64,000 bases of DNA from Flavobacterium sp. 90 (lineage in GTDB: Bacteria; Bacteroidota; Bacteroidia; Flavobacteriales; Flavobacteriaceae): the NCBI RefSeq assembly GCF_004339525.1, contig NZ_SMGE01000001.1, forward strand, positions 2,356,001 through 2,420,000, in the 5' to 3' direction. The notes under the pieces are model-generated. The model was given only the letters and a program-made list of their open reading frames with translations, did not search any database and had not been told where the DNA came from. This document shows positions 26,631 through 37,100 of this stretch, in pieces. Position 1 is the stretch's first letter. Each line of letters opens with the position of its first letter. A program made the translations under genes and the position numbers.

Positions 26631-27992
26631 ATGCAACTGTACAACACTTTAAGCGCAGAAGAGAGAGCCATCATGATCGATGATGCCGGTAAACAACGAC
26701 TAACGTTGTCTTTCTATGCGTATGCCAAAATTCAAGATCCCAAAAAATTTCGCGATGATTTATTTGTAGCCTGGAATAAGCTCGATGCTTTAGGCAGAAT
26801 TTATGTTGCCAATGAAGGAATTAATGCTCAAATGAGTATTCCTGAAGAAAATTTGGAAGCTTTTAGATCAACTCTCGAAGTTTATGATTTCATGAAAGGT
26901 ATACGATTGAATGAAGCGGTAGAACATGATGATCATTCGTTTTTAAAACTTACTATTAAAGTTCGTCACAAAATCGTTGCTGATGGTTTAAACGACGAAA
27001 CTTTTGATGTTACTGATATCGGCGTTCACTTGAAAGCCAAAGAATTCAATGAAATCCTTGATGATCCAAATACTATTGTGGTAGATTTTAGAAATCATTA
27101 CGAAAGTGAAGTTGGTCATTTTAAAGGTGCGATTACTCCGGATGTAGAAACTTTTAGAGAAAGTTTGCCAATAATTAACGATCAGCTTCAGAACCATAAA
27201 GAAGACAAAAACCTTGTAATGTATTGCACAGGTGGAATTCGTTGTGAAAAAGCAAGTGCTTATTTTAAACATCAGGGTTTTAAAAATGTTTTTCAACTAG
27301 AAGGAGGAATCATTAATTACGCCAAGCAAATTGAAGCAGAAGGTTTAGAAAGTAAATTCATTGGAAAAAACTTCGTATTCGATAACCGTCTTGGTGAAAG
27401 AATTACCGAAGATATTATCTCGCAATGTCACCAATGCGGAAAACCTTGCGATAATCACACTAATTGCGAAAACGACGGATGTCATTTGTTGTTTATTCAA
27501 TGTGATGAATGTAAGGCTGCAATGGAAAATTGCTGTTCTACGGAATGTCTTGAAGTTATACACATGCCATTGGTTGATCAGGTTCGCTTGAGAACCGGAA
27601 AACAAGTTGGAAATAAGGTTTTTAGAAAAGGAAAATCTGAGAATCTAAAATTCAAACATTCAGGAGAATTGCCAGATACAGCTTTAGAACAAGTGAAGCA
27701 AAAACCTGCTGATATTCGCCAGAAAATAAAAGTTAAGAAAGTACTTCTTGGAAAAGCAGAGCATTATTATGTTAAAGCACAAGTTGGACTTTTTACTATC
27801 GAAAATCAAGAGCTAAACACAGGTGATAAAATCTTAATTTCAGGACCAACTACAGGAGACCAGGAATTGGTTTTAGAAAAAATGATTGTCAATGACGCAG
27901 AAGCTACTACTGCTAAAATTGGAGATCGAGTTACTTTTGAAGTTCCATTTCGTATTCGTTTGTCAGATAAATTATACAAAATTGTAAATTAG
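26631..27992 (+). CDS. trhO: tRNA uridine(34) hydroxylase TrhO with extra C-terminal domain
   Basis: 453 residues; E. coli TrhO (YceA) has about 350. TrhO uses O2 to make 5-hydroxyuridine at wobble position 34. Order: an N-terminal ferredoxin-like domain (about 22-115), a rhodanese domain with the active cysteine in MYCTGGIRCEKA (Cys199), a cysteine-rich zinc-like segment (266-306: CHQC, C, CENDGC, CDEC, CC, C), a linker, and residues 369-453 that closely match the C-terminal domain of the U32 protein encoded downstream (GDKILISGPTTG versus GDKVLVTGPSTG; PFRIRLSDKLYKIV versus PFRIRTSDKLYKIV). That extension suggests a shared tRNA-binding module. A Y1 transposase gene follows after 22 bases. 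Confidence 0.93.
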   Translation: MQLYNTLSAEERAIMIDDAGKQRLTLSFYAYAKIQDPKKFRDDLFVAWNKLDALGRIYVANEGINAQMSIPEENLEAFRSTLEVYDFMKGIRLNEAVEHDDHSFLKLTIKVRHKIVADGLNDETFDVTDIGVHLKAKEFNEILDDPNTIVVDFRNHYESEVGHFKGAITPDVETFRESLPIINDQLQNHKEDKNLVMYCTGGIRCEKASAYFKHQGFKNVFQLEGGIINYAKQIEAEGLESKFIGKNFVFDNRLGERITEDIISQCHQCGKPCDNHTNCENDGCHLLFIQCDECKAAMENCCSTECLEVIHMPLVDQVRLRTGKQVGNKVFRKGKSENLKFKHSGELPDTALEQVKQKPADIRQKIKVKKVLLGKAEHYYVKAQVGLFTIENQELNTGDKILISGPTTGDQELVLEKMIVNDAEATTAKIGDRVTFEVPFRIRLSDKLYKIVN

Positions 27993-28014
27993 CAGAAATT
28001 TTAAGCTAATTTAC

Positions 28015-28449
28015 ATGTCGCATTCTTTTACCAAATTATGGATTCACGCAATTTGGGCAACCAAAAATCGTCAGGAATTAATTGATTATTTCATTGAGGA
28101 AAAAGTGTTCAATTATATTCGGGAAGAATTAATTGAATTGGGTTGCCCTGTTAGAATCATTAATGGAATGCCAGACCATGTACATGTTTTATTTTTACAA
28201 AATCCACAAAAAACTATCTCAGACTTGATGAAACAAGTAAAAGGAGGTTCTTCTCATGCTATAAATGGAGAAAATCTAATCCTTGAAAAATTTGCTTGGC
28301 AAACTGGTTTTGCGGCATTTTCTGTGAGTGAATCTCAGTTAGATGTTGTTTATAATTATATAAAAAATCAAAAGCAACATCATCTTAACAAAAATGGACA
28401 AGATGAATTTGATGAATTTGTAAAATTGCATGGGTTAGCGAGTAAATAA
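28015..28449 (+). mobile_element. RAYT-like Y1 (IS200/TnpA_REP-type) transposase gene
   Basis: 144 residues. Single-strand DNA transposase of the HUH class: the divalent-metal site HVH (His55, His57 in MPDHVHVLF) and the nucleophilic tyrosine in YIKNQKQHH (Tyr115) are intact, so it is probably active. It lacks insertion-sequence ends and a TnpB partner, and is followed at 28468-28552 by two palindromes of family F, as expected for REP-associated tyrosine transposases. It begins 22 bases after trhO, splitting trhO from the U32 gene. It is a paralogue of the protein at 60576-61007, with the same motif spacing. Confidence 0.88.
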
Positions 28450-28467
28450 ATGCTTATCGATATGTTT

Positions 28468-28552
28468 CCCAAGGTTAAAACCTTGGGCTATGGCTGGACA
28501 TGAATTATAATCGTGAATCTATATTAACATAGCCCGTGGTTTCAACCATGGG
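28468..28552. repeat. Palindromic repeat pair, family F
   Basis: CCCAAGGTTAAAACCTTGGG (28468-28487) followed by GCTATGGCTGG, and CCCGTGGTTTCAACCATGGG (28533-28552) preceded by ATAG. Together they form an imperfect inverted pair. Related singles are at 14835-14854 and 43684-43703. Located 19 bases after the RAYT-like gene. Confidence 0.85.
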
Positions 28553-28701
28553 AACACAATCAAAATCCCCAACGATTAGAGCTTTTATAAACAATACCAC
28601 AAAAAAAGATCGACAATTTGATTCCATTATTTTAATAATGGGATATAATTGAAAAACAACATTTCCAAAGATTTCTATCGTTGGAAAAAATATCAATAAA
28701 A

Positions 28702-29943
28702 ATGACATTTAATAACAAAATTGAACTTATGGCTCCCGCTGGGAGCTTTGAGTCACTTCAGGCTGCACTCGATAATGGCGCGGATTCTATCTATTTTGGC
28801 GTAGAACAACTTAATATGCGTGCACGTTCGACAGTAAATTTCACTATTGATGATTTACAGGAAATTGCTAATCGTTGTGAAGCTAAAAATGTTAGAAGCT
28901 ATCTTACTTTAAACACGATTATTTATGATCATGATCTTTCTGTTGTAAAAGTGCTGTTGAACAAAGCTAAAGAAGCTAATATTACTGCTGTAATTGCATC
29001 TGATCAAGCTGTAATTGCAATGGCTAGATCAATTGGAATGGAAGTTCATATTTCTACACAATTGAATGTGACAAATATTGAAACGATTAAATTCTATAGT
29101 TTGTTTGCTGATACAATGGTTTTAAGTAGGGAATTGAGTTTACGACAAGTTAAAAGTATTACAAATCAAATTGAGAAAGAACAAATAAAAGGACCGAACG
29201 GAAATTTAGTCGAAATCGAAATTTTTGGTCATGGCGCTTTGTGTATGGCAGTTTCAGGTAAGTGTTATTTGAGTTTGCATTCGCATAATTCATCTGCAAA
29301 CCGTGGAGCATGCAAACAAAATTGTCGTAAAAAATATACCGTTATCGATCAGGAAACGGGTTTTGAAATTGAACTTGATAACGAATACATGATGTCGCCT
29401 AAAGATTTATGCACACTTGATTTCTTAGATCAGGTTATTGATTCGGGAATTCAGGTTTTAAAAATAGAAGGCCGTGGTCGTGCACCGGAATATGTGGGGA
29501 CAGTTATTAAAACCTATCGTGAAGCTATCGATTCGTATTACGATAAAATATTTTCTAAAGAAAAAATCGCAGTTTGGATGGAAGCTTTGAATACAGTTTA
29601 TAATCGTGGTTTTTGGTCAGGGTATTATTTGGGACAAGAATTAGGAGAATGGAGCGATATTCCTGGCTCGGCGGCAACACAGAAAAAGGTTTATGTGGGA
29701 AAAGGAACTCATTATTTCCCAAAGGCAGAAGTAGGACAATTCAAAATTGAAGCTTACGATGTTAAAATCGGAGACAAAGTTTTAGTAACCGGACCAAGTA
29801 CAGGTGCTCAGGAAATGATCATTGAAGAAATGCTGGTAAACGATATTGCATCTGAGAAAGCAACAAAAGGAGATGATTGCACTTTTAAATTGCCTTTTAG
29901 AATCAGAACGTCTGATAAATTATATAAAATTGTGGAGGTATAA
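28702..29943 (+). CDS. trhP: U32-family protein, TrhP-like tRNA hydroxylation enzyme
   Basis: 413 residues. The TIM-barrel start ELMAPAGSFESLQAALDNGAD and the U32 signature EIFGHGALCMAVSGKC are present; Cys181, Cys188, Cys204 and Cys208 are the expected [4Fe-4S] ligands. In E. coli the U32 protein TrhP (YegQ) makes 5-hydroxyuridine at tRNA position 34 by a prephenate-dependent, oxygen-independent route. Residues about 331-413 are the U32 C-terminal domain, strikingly similar to the extension on TrhO. I use the ATG at 28702, not the TTG seven codons earlier. A ferredoxin gene overlaps its stop by one base. RlhA and UbiU are alternative U32 functions but have different sizes and domains. Confidence 0.82.
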   Translation: MTFNNKIELMAPAGSFESLQAALDNGADSIYFGVEQLNMRARSTVNFTIDDLQEIANRCEAKNVRSYLTLNTIIYDHDLSVVKVLLNKAKEANITAVIASDQAVIAMARSIGMEVHISTQLNVTNIETIKFYSLFADTMVLSRELSLRQVKSITNQIEKEQIKGPNGNLVEIEIFGHGALCMAVSGKCYLSLHSHNSSANRGACKQNCRKKYTVIDQETGFEIELDNEYMMSPKDLCTLDFLDQVIDSGIQVLKIEGRGRAPEYVGTVIKTYREAIDSYYDKIFSKEKIAVWMEALNTVYNRGFWSGYYLGQELGEWSDIPGSAATQKKVYVGKGTHYFPKAEVGQFKIEAYDVKIGDKVLVTGPSTGAQEMIIEEMLVNDIASEKATKGDDCTFKLPFRIRTSDKLYKIVEV

Positions 29944-30173
29944 TGGTTATCATAACATTACAAAGAGATAAATGTATTGGATGTAATTACTGTGTAGAAA
30001 TGGATCCAATACATTTTCAGATGTCAAAAAAAGACGGAAAGTCAGTTTTAATTCATTCGAAAGATGCAAAAGGATTTTTTACATTAAAATCTACTAACCA
30101 TACGATTGTAGAAAGTTGTGAATTGGCTGCGAAAGCTTGTCCGGTCAAGATTATTACGGTCAAAGAAACTTAA
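29943..30173 (+). CDS. Small [4Fe-4S] ferredoxin
   Basis: 76 residues. A single-cluster ferredoxin: CIGCNYC supplies Cys11, Cys14 and Cys17, and ACPVKI supplies Cys66; Cys59 may form a disulfide. The start codon overlaps the U32 stop (taATG), indicating translational coupling, so it is likely the electron donor or cluster partner of that protein (inference). It ends only 10 bases before the convergent porP gene. Confidence 0.9.
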   Translation: MVIITLQRDKCIGCNYCVEMDPIHFQMSKKDGKSVLIHSKDAKGFFTLKSTNHTIVESCELAAKACPVKIITVKET

Positions 30174-30183
30174 AATATAATGT

Positions 30184-31155
30184 TTAATGACGAACAGGAC
30201 TTTGTGTACAAGGACAATTGCTAATTCCGCGAAGAAAATCCAGTCCTATCGTTACAACGTGAGTTCCGGAGTTATAAGCGCCCAGTTGATTTAGTGATGC
30301 CTGATAAGAATATCCAAAATAAAAATCATTCTTTCTAAATCCTGCCATTGGCCCAATCATTAAAGGTTCTAAAAATTGATCATTTAGGAAACGATAAGAA
30401 ACTCCAACCCAGAAATAATCTTCGTAACGATTATATTGTCGGTACTTAAAATTAAAATCAGTACTGGAACGTTTATCACTGGCAAACATTTGATAATAAA
30501 CTGAAGGTTCAAATTCAATTCTATTAGTGGCACCTTTAAATGTAAATCCTGTGTACACTTGATAATTACGAAGTAAGCTTGGTTCTATTCCTGTAAATTG
30601 ATCTATTTTTTTTTCGAGGATGTTACTAATGTTAAAGCTTAAAAAGTAACCTTTATTTCTATATAATGCTCCTATATCAAAATTGTTGTTTGCTAAATAG
30701 CGGTCATTTGTAATGCCGGGATCTGACATTGGGTTTTCATATGTAGGTTTGAATTCATTGATGTCGATTTTAAAATTATTAAAGTTATAGGAGATTCCAA
30801 ACGATAAATATTGCTTAGAATAATAATCCAAAATAAGGTGATGCGCAAAAGATATTTTGCCTCCCATTTGTTTTGTATAGCCATTACTATCGTTATAAAG
30901 CGAAATCCCTAATCCGGAGCGGTCCAAAACTCTAAAGTCCGCATATATCGACTGATTGTCGGGAGCATCTTTAATACCAACCCATTGTGTTAGTCCATTG
31001 GCTCTTATTCTTAAATTGTCGCCAATACCTGCATAAGTTGAAGATATAACAAAGGGATTATCTGCTAAATATTGTGTAAAAACGGGTAAGTTTAATTCCT
31101 GACTGTAACCTGAGTTTACAATCATAAGTAATATTGTTATTATAAATTTTTTCAT
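30184..31155 (-). CDS. PorP/SprF-family type IX secretion membrane protein
   Basis: 323 residues. A signal peptide (1-18, ending GYSQ) and a predicted outer-membrane beta-barrel typical of PorP/SprF: LPVFTQYLADNPFVISSTYAG near the start and FGYSYQASLNQLGAYNSGTHVVTIG at the end, both hallmarks of the family. In F. johnsoniae, SprF is needed for secretion of the type B substrate SprB. The gene lies 38 bases after the giant adhesin gene with a type B C-terminal domain, so it is its likely dedicated partner. Named by family; not the canonical porP of the T9SS core. Confidence 0.92.
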   Translation of the reverse strand: MKKFIITILLMIVNSGYSQELNLPVFTQYLADNPFVISSTYAGIGDNLRIRANGLTQWVGIKDAPDNQSIYADFRVLDRSGLGISLYNDSNGYTKQMGGKISFAHHLILDYYSKQYLSFGISYNFNNFKIDINEFKPTYENPMSDPGITNDRYLANNNFDIGALYRNKGYFLSFNISNILEKKIDQFTGIEPSLLRNYQVYTGFTFKGATNRIEFEPSVYYQMFASDKRSSTDFNFKYRQYNRYEDYFWVGVSYRFLNDQFLEPLMIGPMAGFRKNDFYFGYSYQASLNQLGAYNSGTHVVTIGLDFLRGISNCPCTQSPVRH

Positions 31156-31193
31156 TGTATTGTAAGTTTTAGATAACGTAATGATTTTATTAG

Positions 31194-34100
31194 TTATCTG
31201 TAAAGGGTGAAATGTCCAACAAACTCTCTATTGTCTTTATTGTCGTTTAGTTTGAATACATACCAGTAATCACCAGAAGACAATTCTGTTCCATTGTATT
31301 TCCCATCCCATTTTTGGCCATATTTGTAATTACCGATTATACGACCGTATCTGTCAAAAATCATGAAAGTCAAGTTTTTGTATTGTGTGGTGCATCCAGG
31401 TCCCCATTCATCATTTATACCATCTCCGTTTGGAGTAAAATGATTTGGGATACAAACATCTATGAATTCAAAGTATCTTGAAGTTGTTACTGTACAGCCA
31501 TTTTTATCCGTAACTGTGATGCTGTAATCTCCAGATTTGTAGATGATAAATTTATTGGTGGTGCTGTTAGGCTCATTATTAAATGAATATCTATATTGAG
31601 ATTCACCACCGGTTGCAGTTGCTACAATTTCGTTTAATTCACCATCAGCTAATGTTAAGTTCAAAGGTTCAACGTAATCTATAAAGAACTCTTTGGTTTG
31701 TTGTATACATCCGTTAGAGTTTCGTGCGTATATAGTTTGCATTCCTGGACTAACATTTGTAAAAAGGTTATTAGATTGATAAATTATTCCATCTAAAGAA
31801 TAATCTAAATCATTTACATCTGTAATACTTGGGTCAACATCTATAGTGACAGAATTTACTGTTATATTGTCCAGACAAGAATATGTAACATTGGCGACAG
31901 GATTTATTACAATTGCTTTTGGCATTTCTACTATAAGTGCTGTAGTACAATCTGATGAATCTTTGATGTAAATAATGTGTGAGCCTCCTTCAAGATTCGT
32001 AAAAGTGTTTTTATCGCCAATAATTTGATTATAGGAACCTTTTTTGTCATCAAGAGTTAAGCTATAAGGCATTATTCCACCTGTGATTTCAATGCTAAAT
32101 GATCCGTCTTTATCTCCTGAACATAATTCTGGAATTAGGCTATTTGTTATAAGTGAGGCTTCTAATAATTTAGCCATAGTTAATTCCAAAGTCTGATCAG
32201 CAGTACATCCATCATTAGTTTTGGTATAAGTTCCAGAAGCCGAATAAGTTTTTCCGTCAACAGACCACGGGAAAGATTCACCAAAACAGATGTTCTCTTT
32301 AGTGATTATTGTTTCGGGTTTAGTTCCAATGGTTAATTCCAAAGTCTGATCAGCAGTACAACCGTCATTAGTTTTGGTATAAATTCCAGAAGCCGAATAG
32401 GTTTTTCCATCTACAGACCACGGGAAAGATTCTCCAAAACAGATGTTTTCTTTAGTGATTATTGTTTCGGGTTTAGTTCCAATGGTTAATTCCAAAGTCT
32501 GATCAGCAGAGCAACCATCATTAATTTTGGTATAAATCCCAGAAGCCGAATAGGTTTCTCCATCTACAGACCACGGGAAAGATTCACCAAAACAGATGTT
32601 CTCTTTAGTGATTATCGTTTCGGGTTTAGTCCTAATAGTTAATTCCAAAGACTGATCAGCAGTGCATCCATCATTAGTTTTGGTATAAGTTCCCGAAGCC
32701 GAATAGGTTTCTCCGTCTACAGACCATGAGAAAGATTCCCCAAAACAGATATTTTCTTTAGTGATGATTGTTTCGGGTTTAGTTCCAATAGTTAATTCCA
32801 AAGTCTGATCCGGGGTACAACCGTTATTGTTTTTAGTATAAGTTCCCGAAACGTTGTAGGTTTCTCCATTTACAGCCCAAGGGAAAGATTCACCAAAACA
32901 GATGTTTTCTTTAGTGATGATTGCTTCAGGTTTAGTGCCAATAGTCAATTCCAAAGTCTGATCAGCGGTACAACCATCATTAGTTTTGGTATAAGTTCCA
33001 GAAACCGAATAAGTTTTTCCGTTAACAGACCACGGGAAAGATTCGCCAAAACAGATGTTCTCTTTAGTGATGATTGTTTCTGGTTTAGTGCCAATAGTCA
33101 ATTCCAAAGTCTGATCAGCGGTACAACCATCATTAGTTTTGGTATAAGTTCCAGAAACCGAATAAGTTTTTCCGTTAACAGACCACGGGAAAGATTCGCC
33201 AAAACAGATGTTCTCTTTAGTGATGATTGTTTCTGGTTTAGTGCCAATAGTCAATTCCAAAGTCTGATCAGCGGTACAACCATCATTAGTTTTGGTATAA
33301 GTTCCAGAAACCGAATAAGTTTTTCCGTTAACAGACCACGGGAAAGATTCGCCAAAACAGATGTTCTCTTTAGTGATGATCGTTTCGGGTTTAATGCCAA
33401 TAGTTAATTCCAAAGTCTGATCAGCAGTACAGCCATCATTAGTTTTAGTATAAATTCCAGAAACCGAATAAGTTTTCCCATCTACAGACCAAGGGAAAGA
33501 TTCTCCAAAACAGATGTTCTCTTTAGTGATTATCGTTTCGGGTTTAATGCCAATAGTCAATTCCAAAGTCTGATCTGCAGTACAACCGTTATTAGTTTTG
33601 GTATAAATTCCCGAAACGTTATAGGTTTCTCCATCTACAGACCATGGGAAAGATTCCCCAAAACAGATGTTCTCTTTAGTGATGATCGCTTCCGGTTTAG
33701 TTCCAATAGTCAATTCCAAAGTCTGATCAGCAGTACATCCATCATTAGTTTTGGTATAAATTCCTGAAACGCTGTAGATTTCTCCGTCAACAGTCCAAGG
33801 GAAAGATTCCCCAAAACAGATGTTCTCTTTAGTGATAATCGTTTCGGGTTTAGTCCCAATAGTTAATTCCAAAGTCTGATCAGCGGTACAACCGTCATTA
33901 ATTTGAGTGTAAGTTCCAGAAGCGGTATACGTTTTCCCATCTACAGACCAGGGAAAAGATTCTCCAAAACAGATGTTCTCTTTAGTGATTATCGTTTCGG
34001 GTTTAGTTCCAATAGTTAATTCCAAAGTCTGATCAGCAGTACAACCGTCATTAGTTTTGGTATAAGTTCCAGAAGCCGAATAGGTTTCTCCGTCTACAGA

Positions 34101-37100
34101 CCAAGGAAAAGATTCACCAAAGCAGATGTTCTCTTTAGTAATGATCGTCTCGGGTTTAGTCCCAATAGTTAATTCCAAAGTCTGATCAGCAGTACATCCA
34201 TCATTAGTTTTGGTATAAATTCCTGAAACGCTGTAGATTTCTCCATCTACAGACCAGGGAAAAGATTCTCCAAAACAGATGTTTTCTTTAGTGATTATCG
34301 TTTCGGGTTTAGTTCCAATAGTCAATTCCAAAGTTTGATCTGCGGTGCATCCGTCATTAGTTTTGGTATAAATTCCCGAAACCGAATAGGTTTTTCCATC
34401 TACAGACCAGGGAAAAGATTCCCCAAAACAGATGTTTTCTTTAGTGATTATTGTTTTGGGTTTAGTTCCAATAGTTAATTCCAAAGTCTGATCAGCAGTA
34501 CATCCATCATTAGTTTTAGTGTAAATTCCCGAAGCAGAATAAGTTTTTCCGTCAACAGTCCAAGGGAAAGATTCTGCAAAACAAATGTTTTCTTTAGTGA
34601 TTATTGTTTCGGGTTTAGTTCCAATAGTTAATTCCAAAGTCTGATCTGCGGTACAGCCGTCATTAGTTTTGGTATAAGTTCCAGAAGCCGAATAAGTTTT
34701 TCCGTCAACAGTCCAAGGGAAAGATTCTGCAAAACAAATGTTTTCTTTAGTGATTATTGTTTCGGGTTTAGTTCCAATAGTTAATTCCAAAGTCTGATCT
34801 GCGGTACAGCCGTCATTAGTTTTGGTATAAGTTCCAGAAGCCGAATAAGTTTTTCCATCTACAGACCACGGGAAAGATTCTCCAAAACAGATTTCTTTTG
34901 TTGTGGTTACGGTTTCTGGTTTATTGTCAACAGTTAATTTTAGTATTTCATCAGCGATGCATCCGTTATAGTTTTTAGTGTACGTTCCAGATGTAGTATA
35001 AATTTTTCCGTTAGCATCCCAGAAAAAAGATTTTCCAAAACAGATATTTTCTGTTGTAGTTATTGTTTTTGCTTTTGGACGTACAACGATATTTCCAGTT
35101 GCTTCTCGCTTCTCGCAGTTTTCTGTTAATAAAGGTACACTAAACCAAAAATCACCTGATTCTGTTGCTGAACCATTAAGTTTAATGGTATTGTCAGAAG
35201 CTGACCAGATAAGAGAAAGTCCTGAAGGTAATCTCATAGGTGTTCCTATACCTGTAACTATACCTGAGGTTACCTCACAGACAGTTTTATTGTTGAATTC
35301 TTCACCATCTCCAATACATGTGCTAAATGCTAACTGTGTTACAATAAGCTTTTCTTTGATAGTAAGATTTAATACTTGATCAGATGTACAACCATCATTA
35401 GTTTTTGTATACGTTCCCGAAGCAGTATAGGTTTTACCATCTACTGACCAAGGGAAAGATTCTCCAAAACAGATATTCTCTTTAGTGATTATCGTTTCCG
35501 GTTTTGGATTCACCCTTACAACTACAGGTTTTATTGTTTCGCAACCTTGTGCAGAAGTATTCTTAATATAATATGTGCCAGATACTGCTACTGCTGTAGA
35601 ATTAGTTAAAGGAATAGTTGCTACGGCATCTGTCCAGTAGGTTAAAATACCTGGAGTACTTTCTGTATTTACTGTTGAAGAGAGATTTACTGTGTTTCCT
35701 GAGCAAATTGCTTCCGGATTATCAATCTTTAAAACTGATATTTTAATAGTTGATACAGGAAGAGCAGTGGGACAGTCTTTAAAATTTACACAGTTTGCTA
35801 AGAGAGGAGGAACTAAATATTGATTATTGCCAGATTTAGCTATCCATGATCCAAGAGCAGATAAAGGACTAGGAGGGATCGATGTTTGTATTTCTACTCC
35901 ATCGACATATATTCGTCCTTTGGTTTCTATTTGAGACACATTAGTTAAGTCACAATCTGCTTTTACCGTAATTAATATTGTTGGTTCACGTTGATAGGTT
36001 AAATCCCATAAATATGGATAATCTGTGTATTGAGGTGTAGAAAAAGAAAATCTGGAAGGAGTGACATACATCGATTGTGTTTGACTTACTAAAGTCGTGT
36101 GCGCTGGTAAATCGATAGAGCCTGTAATATTATGAAGGGTTACATGATCAGGATCTATATTTGACATTCTTAACATAAAAGTTATATTTTCACCAGGTTC
36201 TATTGTTCCGTTATCGTTAGCATCTTTTACTACTAGCCAAGCAGCAATTTTTGGAGATACTATTTGAACATTCGTTTGGGTTGTATTGCTGCAATCTCCA
36301 TTTGTAAATGTGTATGTTACAGTATATGAATTTGCTAAGCTTTTATTAGGATCAATTGCTCCAGTATTTTCGTCAATATATAGGCCTAAAGGTGTAGCAG
36401 TATATTTGCCGTCAACCTGACCATTTAGCGTTACTACTTTTGTTTCTTCAGATGTTGAGTATGAAGATGCTGAATAAGTAATTGATGCCGTAGGTTTTGT
36501 TAATTGCTGAGTATAATGAAATTTAGCTGATTTTGCAGAAGTACAAGTAGTGTTAGTTGAAGTGACGGTATATTCTGTATTAACTTTCATTGCTGTAATA
36601 ACCCCTGTGTTATCTACAGTTGGTCCTAGTGGAGCAAAAATATATGTATTGCTATCTAGATAATTATCAATTTTGCTTGTACTTGGAGTCGAACAGTTTG
36701 CATTTGTAGTTGTAACAAGTGGCGTTGTTAGTAAGGCATTAACAATAATATTTCCGGTTGCTGCGCTAGTACCACAATAGTTACTGTCTTTAGTTAAGTT
36801 AATAGTATAATTAAAAATTCCCGTTACTGTTGGTGTACCACTAATGGTAATCCTATTATTTGTAAAAGTTGCTGTAACACCAGTTGGTAGATTTGTTGAT
36901 GAATCAATGCCTGTTATTCCATATGTTGTGTGTGTGATGGCTGGTATCGCTATATCGATACAAGTTTCTGTAGTAGATGTAGCAGCTTCTACAGTTGCAT
37001 CTTCTTTGATTTCGAAAACAACGGGAATCCTTTTAAAGCATTCTGTTATGTCTCCTATGTAATAAGTTGTTTGACCAGCTGTATTTGTATTTGATAAGCC

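Noticed and set aside
32169..35075. Regular 153-base repeats that might be taken for a CRISPR-like or satellite array
   Set aside because: They are in frame in one long reading frame, have no spacer/repeat alternation, and encode 51-residue protein repeats.
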